Of a DNA stretch of 21,960 nucleotides, positions 14,044 to 21,960 are shown in pieces. Where the stretch lies: positions 1-21,960 of IMG/VR virus record IMGVR_UViG_3300021964_000625. One strand, written 5' to 3'. Position numbers and translations under genes: made by a program. The DNA is from a virus. The notes beneath the pieces are model-generated. The model was not told the origin of the DNA. It ran no database searches and saw only the letters and a list, made by a program, of their open reading frames with translations. Position 1 is the stretch's first letter, and every line of letters begins with the position of its first letter.

Positions 14044-16263
14044 ATGGCTAAGATAACCAAAGGAAAACCTATCACTATAAGGGCGTCTAGGAATTACAAT
14101 GCCAGAGGGAACGATGGAGAATATTTAGACGTGGAAAGTTTTTTAAAAAATTCCGCAATGGACGGAATAACACAAAAAATTACATCATTAAACTACAACA
14201 AACAATCAGGGCAAGGTACAGAATACGAATTGCCTTCTCCTAACACGTTAAACAAATTTGCAACATACAATTACCTTTTCACTTTGTCTGCTTTATCTTC
14301 AAGTGATTTAGAAAATCCCGAAGATATTTTAACAAATTCTCCACATGATGTTATTGCCAGATCTGGTGGAATAGGGGACAAAGAGTCTTTCACGGCATTT
14401 AAAACGAGCACACCCGATTCGATTAGAAACATAGATGGAAAAATTACAACAAGAAAATTTAGCGAAAGTGAAACAGAAGGGTTACTAGATAGACTCAGAC
14501 AGTCGGATAATGTATTAAGAAGGGGACATGATATATTTTTTGAAAGGGTAGTTATAGACAGTACAAATAGGCCAAACGAGCAAAGAAAATTAATGAACTA
14601 CAATAAAATTGAAATAGAGTTAGTTGAACCCCACGGCATAACACTTTTTGAAAAATTAAAAGCGGCTTCTTGGAATAACGGGTTTCAGGATCATATAGAT
14701 GCTCCGTACCTGTTGACATTGGAGTTTAAAGGCACAGATGAGTTGGGTAGAGAAATATCTATACCTGATAGCAAAAGAGTAATGCCGATAAAGATCACAA
14801 ATGCACCCATGACTTTTAACAACGGAGTCACTAGTTACAATTTAACGGCTGTACCGTGGACAGAGTTCGCCATGACCGATAGGTTTTTATATACTAGAAG
14901 CACATACACAATAGTGGACAAAATTAAAAACTTTTTTTCAGCCGCACATCCGACGTTACAATCAGCACTGGATCACCTTGCAAATCAATTAACAGTGGCA
15001 CAGGATGACGAAATAGAAAAACAACTTAGAGCAACAAGAGATGCATATGTTATTAAAATCGATCCACGTGTGGCCAATCCGGAAGATGGTACACCTTTAA
15101 AGAACCAAGGAAGTTCTAATTATAATATAAATCAAACAGGTGGATTCAAAGCAACAGTAAGGCCTGGCATGAGTATAGCAAAAATTATTACCGATTTAGT
15201 AAAACAAGCCGACTACTATAAAAACATAACAGATCTTGTTTTGAGAAAATGGAAAACCACAACAAATGTCGACACAGGAGATACCGCAGATACAGATTTC
15301 ATGGTTCCTTGGTTCAAAGTCATTACAAATGTGAGAACATTAAACAATCAATTAGATTCAATAACCAAGATGCATCCAAAAATTATAGAGTTCCACGTGG
15401 TACCTTTCAAAGTTCACGTTATGAATTTTGTTATACCTGGAATGAGTTTACCACTGGCAAAATTTGCGAGAGTAAAAAAAGTTTACGACTATGTATTCAC
15501 AGGCAACAACACAGAAGTTTTAGATTTATCGATAGATTACAAATACGGATATTTTCAAGCAAGACTATCAAATAATTTGCCGGGTGTGGCACAAGATAAA
15601 ATGAATCTCAGCATAGGTGATAAATTTGCAAGACTGGTGGCTCAGTCTAACACACCGTATCCGGATGGTCTTTTACCCTTGAGAAGTTATCCGTCAATAC
15701 AATCTTCAGCGAAAGGTTATCAGCGTGACCTCGATGGTTCACCGGTATTGGATGAATACTTTGAATATCTAACAAATCCTAGAGGAGATATGGTAAACGT
15801 AAATTTAAAGATAATGGGAGATCCAGCATGGTGTGGACAAGATCATTTTTTACCAGTTAAAAGATCCGGTCTTGATTCTTACGAAATAGTAGGTAGTCTA
15901 GGCAATTATGCATGGGACGAAAAAAGACAATGTTTTAATTTTGATCAGGCAGAGGCATTAATGAATCTTAATTTTAGATTTCCAACAGATATCAATGAAA
16001 TAAAAGGAGTAATGGATTTTGCCAATCTAGAAAATATACAGTTCACCGGATTATATAAAGTGCCTCGTGTTGTCAGTACTTTTGAAAAAGGCCAGTTTAC
16101 TCAAGAGCTCACTTGCGTTCGTTTAAATAATCAAGGAACGGAGATCAAAGTGCCAACAAAAGCAGAATTAACGGAAGATAAAAAAACTAATAAAAATACA
16201 ATTGATTACGCCCCGATAGACTTACCAAAAGACGGTGGCAACTACGGAGAGGGAGGCGCATAA
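14044..16263 (+). CDS. Large baseplate hub/structural protein, unassigned
   Basis: A 739-residue protein between gp53 and gp5. It has no signal peptide or membrane segment. The N-terminal region (to about 170) is polar with ITIRASRNYNARGN near the start. A strand-rich middle includes KIEIELVEPHGITLFEKLKA and APYLLTLEFKGTDELGREI, reminiscent of barrel-domain hub proteins. Later parts contain IIEFHVVPFKVHVMNFVIPG and a C-terminal QFTGLYKVPRVVSTFEKGQF, the latter like the last segment of tail hub proteins. In T4 the protein that binds gp5 is gp27; a gp27-like hub role is inferred from position and from these beta-rich blocks. I cannot establish homology by eye. Confidence 0.5.
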   Translation: MAKITKGKPITIRASRNYNARGNDGEYLDVESFLKNSAMDGITQKITSLNYNKQSGQGTEYELPSPNTLNKFATYNYLFTLSALSSSDLENPEDILTNSPHDVIARSGGIGDKESFTAFKTSTPDSIRNIDGKITTRKFSESETEGLLDRLRQSDNVLRRGHDIFFERVVIDSTNRPNEQRKLMNYNKIEIELVEPHGITLFEKLKAASWNNGFQDHIDAPYLLTLEFKGTDELGREISIPDSKRVMPIKITNAPMTFNNGVTSYNLTAVPWTEFAMTDRFLYTRSTYTIVDKIKNFFSAAHPTLQSALDHLANQLTVAQDDEIEKQLRATRDAYVIKIDPRVANPEDGTPLKNQGSSNYNINQTGGFKATVRPGMSIAKIITDLVKQADYYKNITDLVLRKWKTTTNVDTGDTADTDFMVPWFKVITNVRTLNNQLDSITKMHPKIIEFHVVPFKVHVMNFVIPGMSLPLAKFARVKKVYDYVFTGNNTEVLDLSIDYKYGYFQARLSNNLPGVAQDKMNLSIGDKFARLVAQSNTPYPDGLLPLRSYPSIQSSAKGYQRDLDGSPVLDEYFEYLTNPRGDMVNVNLKIMGDPAWCGQDHFLPVKRSGLDSYEIVGSLGNYAWDEKRQCFNFDQAEALMNLNFRFPTDINEIKGVMDFANLENIQFTGLYKVPRVVSTFEKGQFTQELTCVRLNNQGTEIKVPTKAELTEDKKTNKNTIDYAPIDLPKDGGNYGEGGA

Positions 16264-16267
16264 AATT

Positions 16268-18400
16268 ATGGCATTCAATCAAGGTGATACTTCTACTCCT
16301 AATTTACACATCAATAGTACATCTTATACACAAATAAATCCAGGACCTTACATAGGTATAATAAAATCAAACGATGATCCTTCGCGAATGGGAACTTTAA
16401 AAGTGGCTATCCCTTCATTGTCGAACACAAACAACCCTTCAACTGATCAATTATACATTGTAAAATATCTACCTCATTTCTATGGTATAAAAAGTACAAA
16501 TGGTGTTGATGCTACCGATATAACAAAATATGATTCTTCTCAACATTCTTATGGAATGTGGATGAATCCACCTGACATCGACACAAGGGTAATGGTCATA
16601 TTTGTTGAAGGAAATGTTTCTGAAGGATATTGGATAGGATGTGTTCCGGAACCTTATATGAACAACATGATTCCGGGTATTGCCGCGGACAAAACTTATG
16701 ACGAAGTACAAGCAAATGAGTTATCAGGAACTCCTAGCCAGACTGGAGGATTTAATCGTATACGAGACTACGGAACAGATGTGCTTCCTACAGGAGAAGC
16801 CAACAGGGGAGACTTTGCATCTGCATCGGCGTTGGGTATAGATAAATTAAAAAAACCAATGCATCCTTTTGCAGATATTTTAAGGAAACAAGGACTGACA
16901 CAGGACACCGTCAGGGGAACAACCACATCAACTGTCAGAAGAGAATCGCCTAGCAGTGTGTTTGGTATCAGTACTCCGGGTAGAGTCAATCAGCGATCTA
17001 AAGGTAAAAAAACTCCAGTAGGTCCTTCGGACAAAAAAGAAATTAAGCAATTGGCAAGAGGACCGGGCCACACTTTTGTCTTAGATGACGGAGATGTAGA
17101 CGGAAACAATCAATTAGTACGATTAAGATCAGCATCAGGTCATCAATTATTAATGAACGATACGGCAGGCGTGGTATACCTAGCCAATGCCGACGGAAGT
17201 GTATGGATGGAATTTTCTAAATCTGGCATGGTCGACATTTATGCTCAATTAGGATATAACATAAGGTCAGGCGGAAACATAAATTTTCACGCAGAGGGCG
17301 ATATCAATATGTATGCCAACAACAACATCAAGATAAAAGCCAACGAAAAAACAGGTAGGTTATCGCTGGACGCTGATGTGTTAAGGGGGATAGGAAGAAG
17401 TGCAGTGCAACTGGATTCAGACGAAGGTATTTTAACTTTGAGAGCCAAACATAGTTTATTGACACAATCAGTACAAGGAAATCAAATACATCAAGCCGCG
17501 GGAAGGGTGGATCTAGTAGGAGATCAAATACATTTTAACAGTATTGGAAAAACTGATCTAGTTCCAGGATTAACCAGAACAAGTTTTGCACAACCCACAG
17601 GCACAGGAACACAAACAGTAGGACATCAAGATGTCACTCCTAGATTTATAGGAGAGATGCACAAGATTGACAGAGAACTTACAGGACTGACTGGAATGAG
17701 AGTTCCGACTCACGAGCCATATTGGGGTCATTTAGACAGGACCCCGATCTTTAGTTCTGTTGGCGGAGCATCGACAGCCACAGGAACAGTGGGAGCATTA
17801 GAAAACGCCAATAGAAATTCTAATTTATTTTCAATAAGATTTGCACAAGCGGAAGCAGATTTAAATGCCGAAATAGAAAAAAATATAACAACACCGATCA
17901 ACTCGATAGCAAATATTTTTAAAGCAGATTATTCTAAAAAAATTGGATTGCCGGATTCCATAACCGGAGTTTTCAATGATTACAAATCTTTGGGAAAGGG
18001 TGAGATGGAATTGTTTAACAGATTAGTAGAATCAACAGGAGTCACAAATACAGGTAATATAAGACAGGTGCTCGCAACCTCTTCCGGTATAATATATGCC
18101 AAAGGAACAGAAGCCGCAGTTTCTGTGATTGACAAAGCGACAAAAGGTGCATTGGGTAAAGCACAAACTGTGATAAAATCAGCAGGTTCTGTATTGAACA
18201 CGGTCAACAGTGCAATAGATTCGGTCAACCAAGTGGATACAGCAATCAAGTCAGTGAGTAAAGTAACCGAAACTTACACAAATGTCATCGGTAGCCAAGT
18301 CACCCAGGTCACCCAGGTTTCTGATGTAATAAGTAATATTGGAAACAAAATTGCTTCAGTGGCGAGAAGCATAGGAGATAAATTTGGATTTAAATTTTAA
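16268..18400 (+). CDS. 5: Baseplate hub / central spike gp5-like, no lysozyme seen
   Basis: Central spike protein of the hub. The N-terminal OB-fold is clear: GPYIGIIKSNDDPSRMGTLK leads to WMNPPDIDTRVMVIFVEGN and YWIGCVPEPYMNNMIPG (ends near residue 140). After a low-complexity linker comes the beta-helix stalk, with HTFVLDDGD, then alternating strands such as GGNINFHAEGDINMYANNNI and further repeats. The last 180 residues are helical and Ser/Thr/Val-rich. No lysozyme domain, present in T4 gp5, can be found, as in other marine T4-like phages. I chose the ATG at 16268, just after the stop of the previous gene and 12 bases after GGGAGG, giving 710 residues. The frame is open upstream to a GTG at 16235, which would overlap. 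Confidence 0.8.
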   Translation: MAFNQGDTSTPNLHINSTSYTQINPGPYIGIIKSNDDPSRMGTLKVAIPSLSNTNNPSTDQLYIVKYLPHFYGIKSTNGVDATDITKYDSSQHSYGMWMNPPDIDTRVMVIFVEGNVSEGYWIGCVPEPYMNNMIPGIAADKTYDEVQANELSGTPSQTGGFNRIRDYGTDVLPTGEANRGDFASASALGIDKLKKPMHPFADILRKQGLTQDTVRGTTTSTVRRESPSSVFGISTPGRVNQRSKGKKTPVGPSDKKEIKQLARGPGHTFVLDDGDVDGNNQLVRLRSASGHQLLMNDTAGVVYLANADGSVWMEFSKSGMVDIYAQLGYNIRSGGNINFHAEGDINMYANNNIKIKANEKTGRLSLDADVLRGIGRSAVQLDSDEGILTLRAKHSLLTQSVQGNQIHQAAGRVDLVGDQIHFNSIGKTDLVPGLTRTSFAQPTGTGTQTVGHQDVTPRFIGEMHKIDRELTGLTGMRVPTHEPYWGHLDRTPIFSSVGGASTATGTVGALENANRNSNLFSIRFAQAEADLNAEIEKNITTPINSIANIFKADYSKKIGLPDSITGVFNDYKSLGKGEMELFNRLVESTGVTNTGNIRQVLATSSGIIYAKGTEAAVSVIDKATKGALGKAQTVIKSAGSVLNTVNSAIDSVNQVDTAIKSVSKVTETYTNVIGSQVTQVTQVSDVISNIGNKIASVARSIGDKFGFKF
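18299..18316 (+). repeat. Two tandem 9-base units inside gp5
   Basis: GTCACCCAG occurs twice in a row. It keeps the frame and encodes VTQVTQ in the helical C-terminal part of the gp5-like protein. It probably arose by slippage. Confidence 0.7.
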
Positions 18401-18402
18401 AT

Positions 18403-18813
18403 ATGGCATACTCAAATAACCCATCAAACAAACAACAAAATCAAACTCTATTCAAGGGTTTTAGTTCTAAAGCAGAGCAGAGCAATTATAAATTATATGA
18501 TTTTGCTTTGATCAAACAAAATCTTATGAATAGATTATCGATCAGAAAAGGCGAGCGTGTGGAAAATCCAGAATTTGGCACAATTATATACGATATGTTG
18601 TTTGAACCTCTAACAAATGCCACAAAAGAATTGATTGCCAACGATATATCCGAAAATTTAAACGCAGATCCGAGAGTGAGCACATCCGACATAGTTGTGA
18701 GCGAAAACGGGCAAGGAATAAGTGTACAAGCAACACTAACATACATACCATATAATATTACCGAGAAATTGTCTTTTAATTTTGATCAAAATTCAACATT
18801 TAATCTTTCTTAA
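18403..18813 (+). CDS. 25: Baseplate wedge subunit gp25-like
   Basis: A 136-residue protein of the gp25 / 'lysozyme-like' wedge family (T4 gp25 is 132). Family features in order: YDFALIKQNLMNRLSIRKGE (an early helix, then the R-KGER turn), NPEFGTIIYDMLFEP (the conserved G-T-xx-D-xLFEP core), a helix through NDISENLNADPRV, and a closing strand pair TLTYIPYNITEKLSFNFD. gp25 forms a small core bundle with gp6 and gp53 that joins the wedge to the sheath's first ring. It lies two bases after gp5 and 44 bases before gp6. Confidence 0.88.
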   Translation: MAYSNNPSNKQQNQTLFKGFSSKAEQSNYKLYDFALIKQNLMNRLSIRKGERVENPEFGTIIYDMLFEPLTNATKELIANDISENLNADPRVSTSDIVVSENGQGISVQATLTYIPYNITEKLSFNFDQNSTFNLS

Positions 18814-18833
18814 TATACGTACATAATTAAAAC

Positions 18834-18841
18834 AATAAATA
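18834..18841 (+). promoter_or_regulatory. Possible late promoter before gp6
   Basis: AATAAATA differs from the T4 late consensus TATAAATA by one base and sits in the 44-base gap before gp6. It is only 16 bases from the ATG, so the leader would be very short, and such AT-rich words arise easily by chance here. Confidence 0.25.
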
Positions 18842-18857
18842 CTCGTAATATAAATGT

Positions 18858-21800
18858 ATGGCCACTACAGATAGACAAAACAGATTACTCGTTGCAGAAG
18901 ATTGGACAAAGATCTATACGGCTTTTCAACAGGCAGATTTTAAATCGTATGATTTTGAGACATTGCGTAGAACAATGGTTTCTTATCTCAAAGAAAATTA
19001 TCCAGATGATTTCAATGATTTTGTTGAATCATCGGAATATATCGCACTAATTGATCTAATTGCCTATGTCGCACAGAGTTTAAGTTTTAGAGTTGACTTA
19101 AATGCTCGAGAAAACTTTCTTGAAACGGCCAGCAGAAGAAATTCAGTTTTAAGATTAGCAAGATTAATCAACTACAATGCCAAACGAAACAAATCTGCGA
19201 TCGGATTATTAAAATATACATCGGTGTCAACGACACAGGATCTCAGAGACAGTGCAGGAAACAGTTTGTCTAATGTCACAGTTGGATGGAACGATGCTAC
19301 CAATCCTAATTTCAAAGAACAGTTCACTGCAATATTAAGTGCAGTCAATCAGTCTTCACAAAAGTTTGGCAAACCGTTGGAATCAGAAAATGTGGGAGGA
19401 ATCAAAACTGAAGTTTATGTAGTTAATTCCTCAAATAATGACTTACCAATTTTTACGTTCAATAGAGCAGTGAGTGGAGTAGCAAGAAATTTTGAGATTG
19501 TTCCAGCAACGATTTCAGGACAGGAAGCCATTTATGAATTTCCACCAACACCGGGAACAGGATTTAGATATGTTTATAGAAACGATGGTGCTGGCGACAA
19601 CAGTCCCAACACTGGATTTTTTTGTTTATTCAAACAGGGCTCACTGGCCAGCGAACAGTTTACAATTTCACAACCAACAACTAATTTTGTAAAAACGATT
19701 GCAACAAACAACATAAACAACGATGACGTGTGGTTATATAAATTAGATGATTTCAATCAATTGGAATCATTGTGGACACAGATACCTTCGTTGACAGGAA
19801 ACAATGTAATCTACAACAGTTTATCAAAAGATATTAGAAATATCTACAATGTCATTACAAAAAATAATGATCAGATTGATTTAGTATTTGGTGACGGAAA
19901 CTTTTCTAATATTCCATCGGGAGCATTTAGATGTTATTATAGAACATCGGACAATGCGAGATACAACATACAACCAAATGATATGGCAGACATATCTTTT
20001 TCAATTCCATATGTTGATCAGTTTGGTGCTAATCAGTTATTAACTGTGACGGCTTCGTTACAACAAAGCATTTACAATGCATCAGCAACAGAATCGAATG
20101 ATTCTATCAAACAAAAAGCATCGCAAGTTTATTATTCTCAAAACAGAATGATAACAGCAGAAGATTACAATGTTGTACCTTTATCAGTATCACAGGAAAT
20201 TATAAAAGTAAAATCAGTCAACAGATCTGCATCTGGTATATCTAGAACAAAGGAAGTGATTGATCCAACGGGTGCGTACTCCAATGTGTCAACTTTTGCT
20301 GATGACGGAATAATTTATAGAGAAGAGTCCATACCACAATTTACTTTTACATTTACCAACAGGAACGAAATTTTAGATGTGATCAATAGCAAAATTGAAA
20401 GCAAATTATCTGATGCATATTCTCGACAGTTTTATTATCAAAAATATGGAACACAAGATTTATCAACATTATCGGCAAGTTGGGTATCAACAACAACCAG
20501 CACTAATACAAATACTGGATATTTTGTAGCAGGCGGTCCATTGACCGTGGGATCATTTTCAACCAGTAACTTGAAACACGCAAAACCGGGAGCATTGATA
20601 AAATTTGTTTCACCCGACACAAGAAAATTTTTAAATGGTGTATTGGTATCGTCGACGACCGATGTAGCAGAAGATAGGGCATGGGCAAAGATTTCGAATG
20701 TGGTGGGAGATGGTGCAAATTCCGGTCTAGGAAATTTAGAATCAGGAGTTGGACCTATAACGTTAAATGATATCATTCCTTCGAATGCAGTTTTATCAGC
20801 AGTGATTCCTCCTTTCACAACCCTGTTACCTACAGAGTTGAAAGAAGACATACAGAATAGAATTGAAACCTACGAAGAGTTTGGATTAAGGTTCGACGAA
20901 CAAGACGGAGAATGGAAAGTAATCACTTCGTCAAATTTAGGTTCATCCAACACATTCTCTTTGAACAATGCGGGCACAAACACATTGACCAATTCGGATG
21001 ATAGTTGGTGGTTTAAACTTACTAACGATGGTAACACTTATACCGTGCAGTATAGATCATTGGATTATGTTTTTGAATCGGTATCGGAAAATAAATTTCA
21101 TTATGATAAAACAGATAAAATCTACGATTATGTTTCAGGACAAACAGTAAAAGATACAGTAAAAATTCTTAAAAGTAATACTGTTCCAAGTTCCGGTACA
21201 GTGATAGGTTATCCAATTAATTGGCAAGTGGTTGACACAATCACCGAATCGGATGGTTATCAAGATAATAGAAAAGTTAAGGTTGGTTTTTTTGATCAAG
21301 ACGACGATGGGGTAGTTGATAATCCGGAAATTTTTGATATTATTGTGGAACCATCACAAAATGTTGCTTCCAAGTATGTATTTTTTGAAAAATATATCAG
21401 TTATGATAATATTGAAAGATACAGACCCAAAGATGCAACCAGTTTTATTGTGACGGAAAACGAATCAAGCATAATATTACCTGGAAATTACGCAGACAAA
21501 CAGTTATTTTATTTTTATTCCAATGACTCAATTAAACATTTCGATTCAGTAACGACATCTTTGGTAACGAACACAAATTATATTGCGAGAATTGGAAGAA
21601 GTTCTATAGAATTCCAATACAAACATTTTGTTGGACAGTCAACTAGAGTAGATCCTGCACAAACAAATATTATGGATATCTATTTGTTGGAGAGATCGTA
21701 TGATCAATTATTTAGAACATGGTTAAGAGAAGGTGGAACACAACCAAAACCTTCAACATCAGACCAATTACGAATTTCTTATTCAAATTCACTTAATTCT

Positions 21801-21960
21801 TTGAAAGGATTATCTGATCAAATAATTTATCACCCGGTCAAATATAAAATTTTATTTGGATCACAAGCAGACGAGGCCTTCCAAGCAACATTTAAAGTGG
21901 TCAAGAATGCAAGTTCAAACATTACAAATGCCATAATCAAAACCAAAGTTATACAAGCAA
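18858..21960 (+). CDS. 6: Baseplate wedge subunit gp6-like (3' partial)
   Basis: The frame opens with ATG at 18858 (MATTDRQNRLL) and has no stop in the 1034 codons to the right edge, so the gene is incomplete. The N-terminal region is typical of gp6/J-like wedge proteins: DFETLRRTMVSYLKENYPDD, SSEYIALIDLIAYVAQSLSF, then RVDLNARENFLETASRRNSV and LRLARLINYNAKRN. gp6 builds the continuous ring that links the six wedges and drives sheath contraction. T4 gp6 is 660 residues; this one is already far longer, with extra beta-rich segments from about residue 500 on. One of these contains a perfect EF-hand-type loop, D813-QDDDGVVDNP-E824 (21294-21329). No standard ribosome binding site is visible. Confidence 0.88.
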   Translation, partial: MATTDRQNRLLVAEDWTKIYTAFQQADFKSYDFETLRRTMVSYLKENYPDDFNDFVESSEYIALIDLIAYVAQSLSFRVDLNARENFLETASRRNSVLRLARLINYNAKRNKSAIGLLKYTSVSTTQDLRDSAGNSLSNVTVGWNDATNPNFKEQFTAILSAVNQSSQKFGKPLESENVGGIKTEVYVVNSSNNDLPIFTFNRAVSGVARNFEIVPATISGQEAIYEFPPTPGTGFRYVYRNDGAGDNSPNTGFFCLFKQGSLASEQFTISQPTTNFVKTIATNNINNDDVWLYKLDDFNQLESLWTQIPSLTGNNVIYNSLSKDIRNIYNVITKNNDQIDLVFGDGNFSNIPSGAFRCYYRTSDNARYNIQPNDMADISFSIPYVDQFGANQLLTVTASLQQSIYNASATESNDSIKQKASQVYYSQNRMITAEDYNVVPLSVSQEIIKVKSVNRSASGISRTKEVIDPTGAYSNVSTFADDGIIYREESIPQFTFTFTNRNEILDVINSKIESKLSDAYSRQFYYQKYGTQDLSTLSASWVSTTTSTNTNTGYFVAGGPLTVGSFSTSNLKHAKPGALIKFVSPDTRKFLNGVLVSSTTDVAEDRAWAKISNVVGDGANSGLGNLESGVGPITLNDIIPSNAVLSAVIPPFTTLLPTELKEDIQNRIETYEEFGLRFDEQDGEWKVITSSNLGSSNTFSLNNAGTNTLTNSDDSWWFKLTNDGNTYTVQYRSLDYVFESVSENKFHYDKTDKIYDYVSGQTVKDTVKILKSNTVPSSGTVIGYPINWQVVDTITESDGYQDNRKVKVGFFDQDDDGVVDNPEIFDIIVEPSQNVASKYVFFEKYISYDNIERYRPKDATSFIVTENESSIILPGNYADKQLFYFYSNDSIKHFDSVTTSLVTNTNYIARIGRSSIEFQYKHFVGQSTRVDPAQTNIMDIYLLERSYDQLFRTWLREGGTQPKPSTSDQLRISYSNSLNSLKGLSDQIIYHPVKYKILFGSQADEAFQATFKVVKNASSNITNAIIKTKVIQA

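Noticed and set aside
16235-16267. Upstream GTG start for gp5
   Set aside because: It overlaps the preceding gene and lacks a better ribosome binding site; the ATG at 16268 directly follows the previous stop and has GGGAGG upstream.
20438-20851. 137-residue ORF on the minus strand inside gp6
   Set aside because: It is antisense to a well-supported gp6 reading frame, has no ribosome binding site or domain, and looks like a by-product of codon bias.
1-21960. CRISPR array, insertion sequence or integrase/attachment site
   Set aside because: No regularly spaced repeats, transposase or integrase motifs, or tRNA-derived att-like repeats were seen.

Overview
This window looks like part of the genome of a marine T4-like myovirus. 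The support is a set of T4 core homologs: baseplate hub gp26 (cut by the left edge), late sigma factor gp55, recombination nuclease subunits gp47 and gp46, and a baseplate run gp48 / gp53 / large hub protein / gp5 / gp25 / gp6 (gp6 runs off the right edge). Genes are packed with overlaps of a few bases, there are no tRNAs, and much of the DNA is very AT-rich. That fits a phage of an AT-rich marine bacterium such as a SAR11-type alphaproteobacterium. The host is an inference, not something the sequence states.

Layout. (1) 1-1811, plus strand: gp26, a small hub-assembly-like protein, a coiled-coil protein and a conserved CPFA-motif protein. (2) 1753-3212, minus strand: an SGNH-hydrolase-like protein, then an arginyltransferase/GNAT-like protein whose end overlaps the convergent plus-strand gene. 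(3) 3213-3704: a non-coding stretch with many nested hairpins, a 55-nt-offset direct repeat and a terminator-like hairpin; it reads best as a plus-strand structured RNA or leader. (4) 3705-8389, plus strand: six tightly packed accessory genes, namely a GIY-YIG nuclease, TctA, TctC, a P-loop/sulfotransferase-like protein, a 2OG-Fe(II) oxygenase-like protein and a SAM methyltransferase, closed by a strong hairpin at 8412-8440. (5) 8474-12705, minus strand: a histone-like basic protein with its own sigma70-type promoter, gp46, a hidden 53-residue ORF, gp47, and gp55 with a large internal insertion. (6) 12787-21960, plus strand: an exact T4-type late promoter (TATAAATA) followed by the baseplate operon.

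How it works together. gp46/gp47 process DNA ends for recombination-dependent replication. gp55 redirects host RNA polymerase to late promoters, and one such promoter lies 131 bases upstream of its GTG start, pointing at the baseplate genes. The accessory operon in the middle carries two of the three parts of a tripartite tricarboxylate transporter (membrane subunit and secreted binding protein, no TctB seen). This suggests the phage alters uptake of an organic acid by the infected cell. The most novel candidates are this phage-borne tct pair together with the structured RNA in front of it, the hydrolase/aminoacyltransferase-like pair, and the P-loop/oxygenase/methyltransferase trio.

Base composition is strongly mosaic: hand-counted 60-base samples range from 14 G+C (7921-7980, 19801-19860) to 34-37 (2041-2100, 4321-4380, 6721-6780). 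This hints at recombination between phages of different ancestry.
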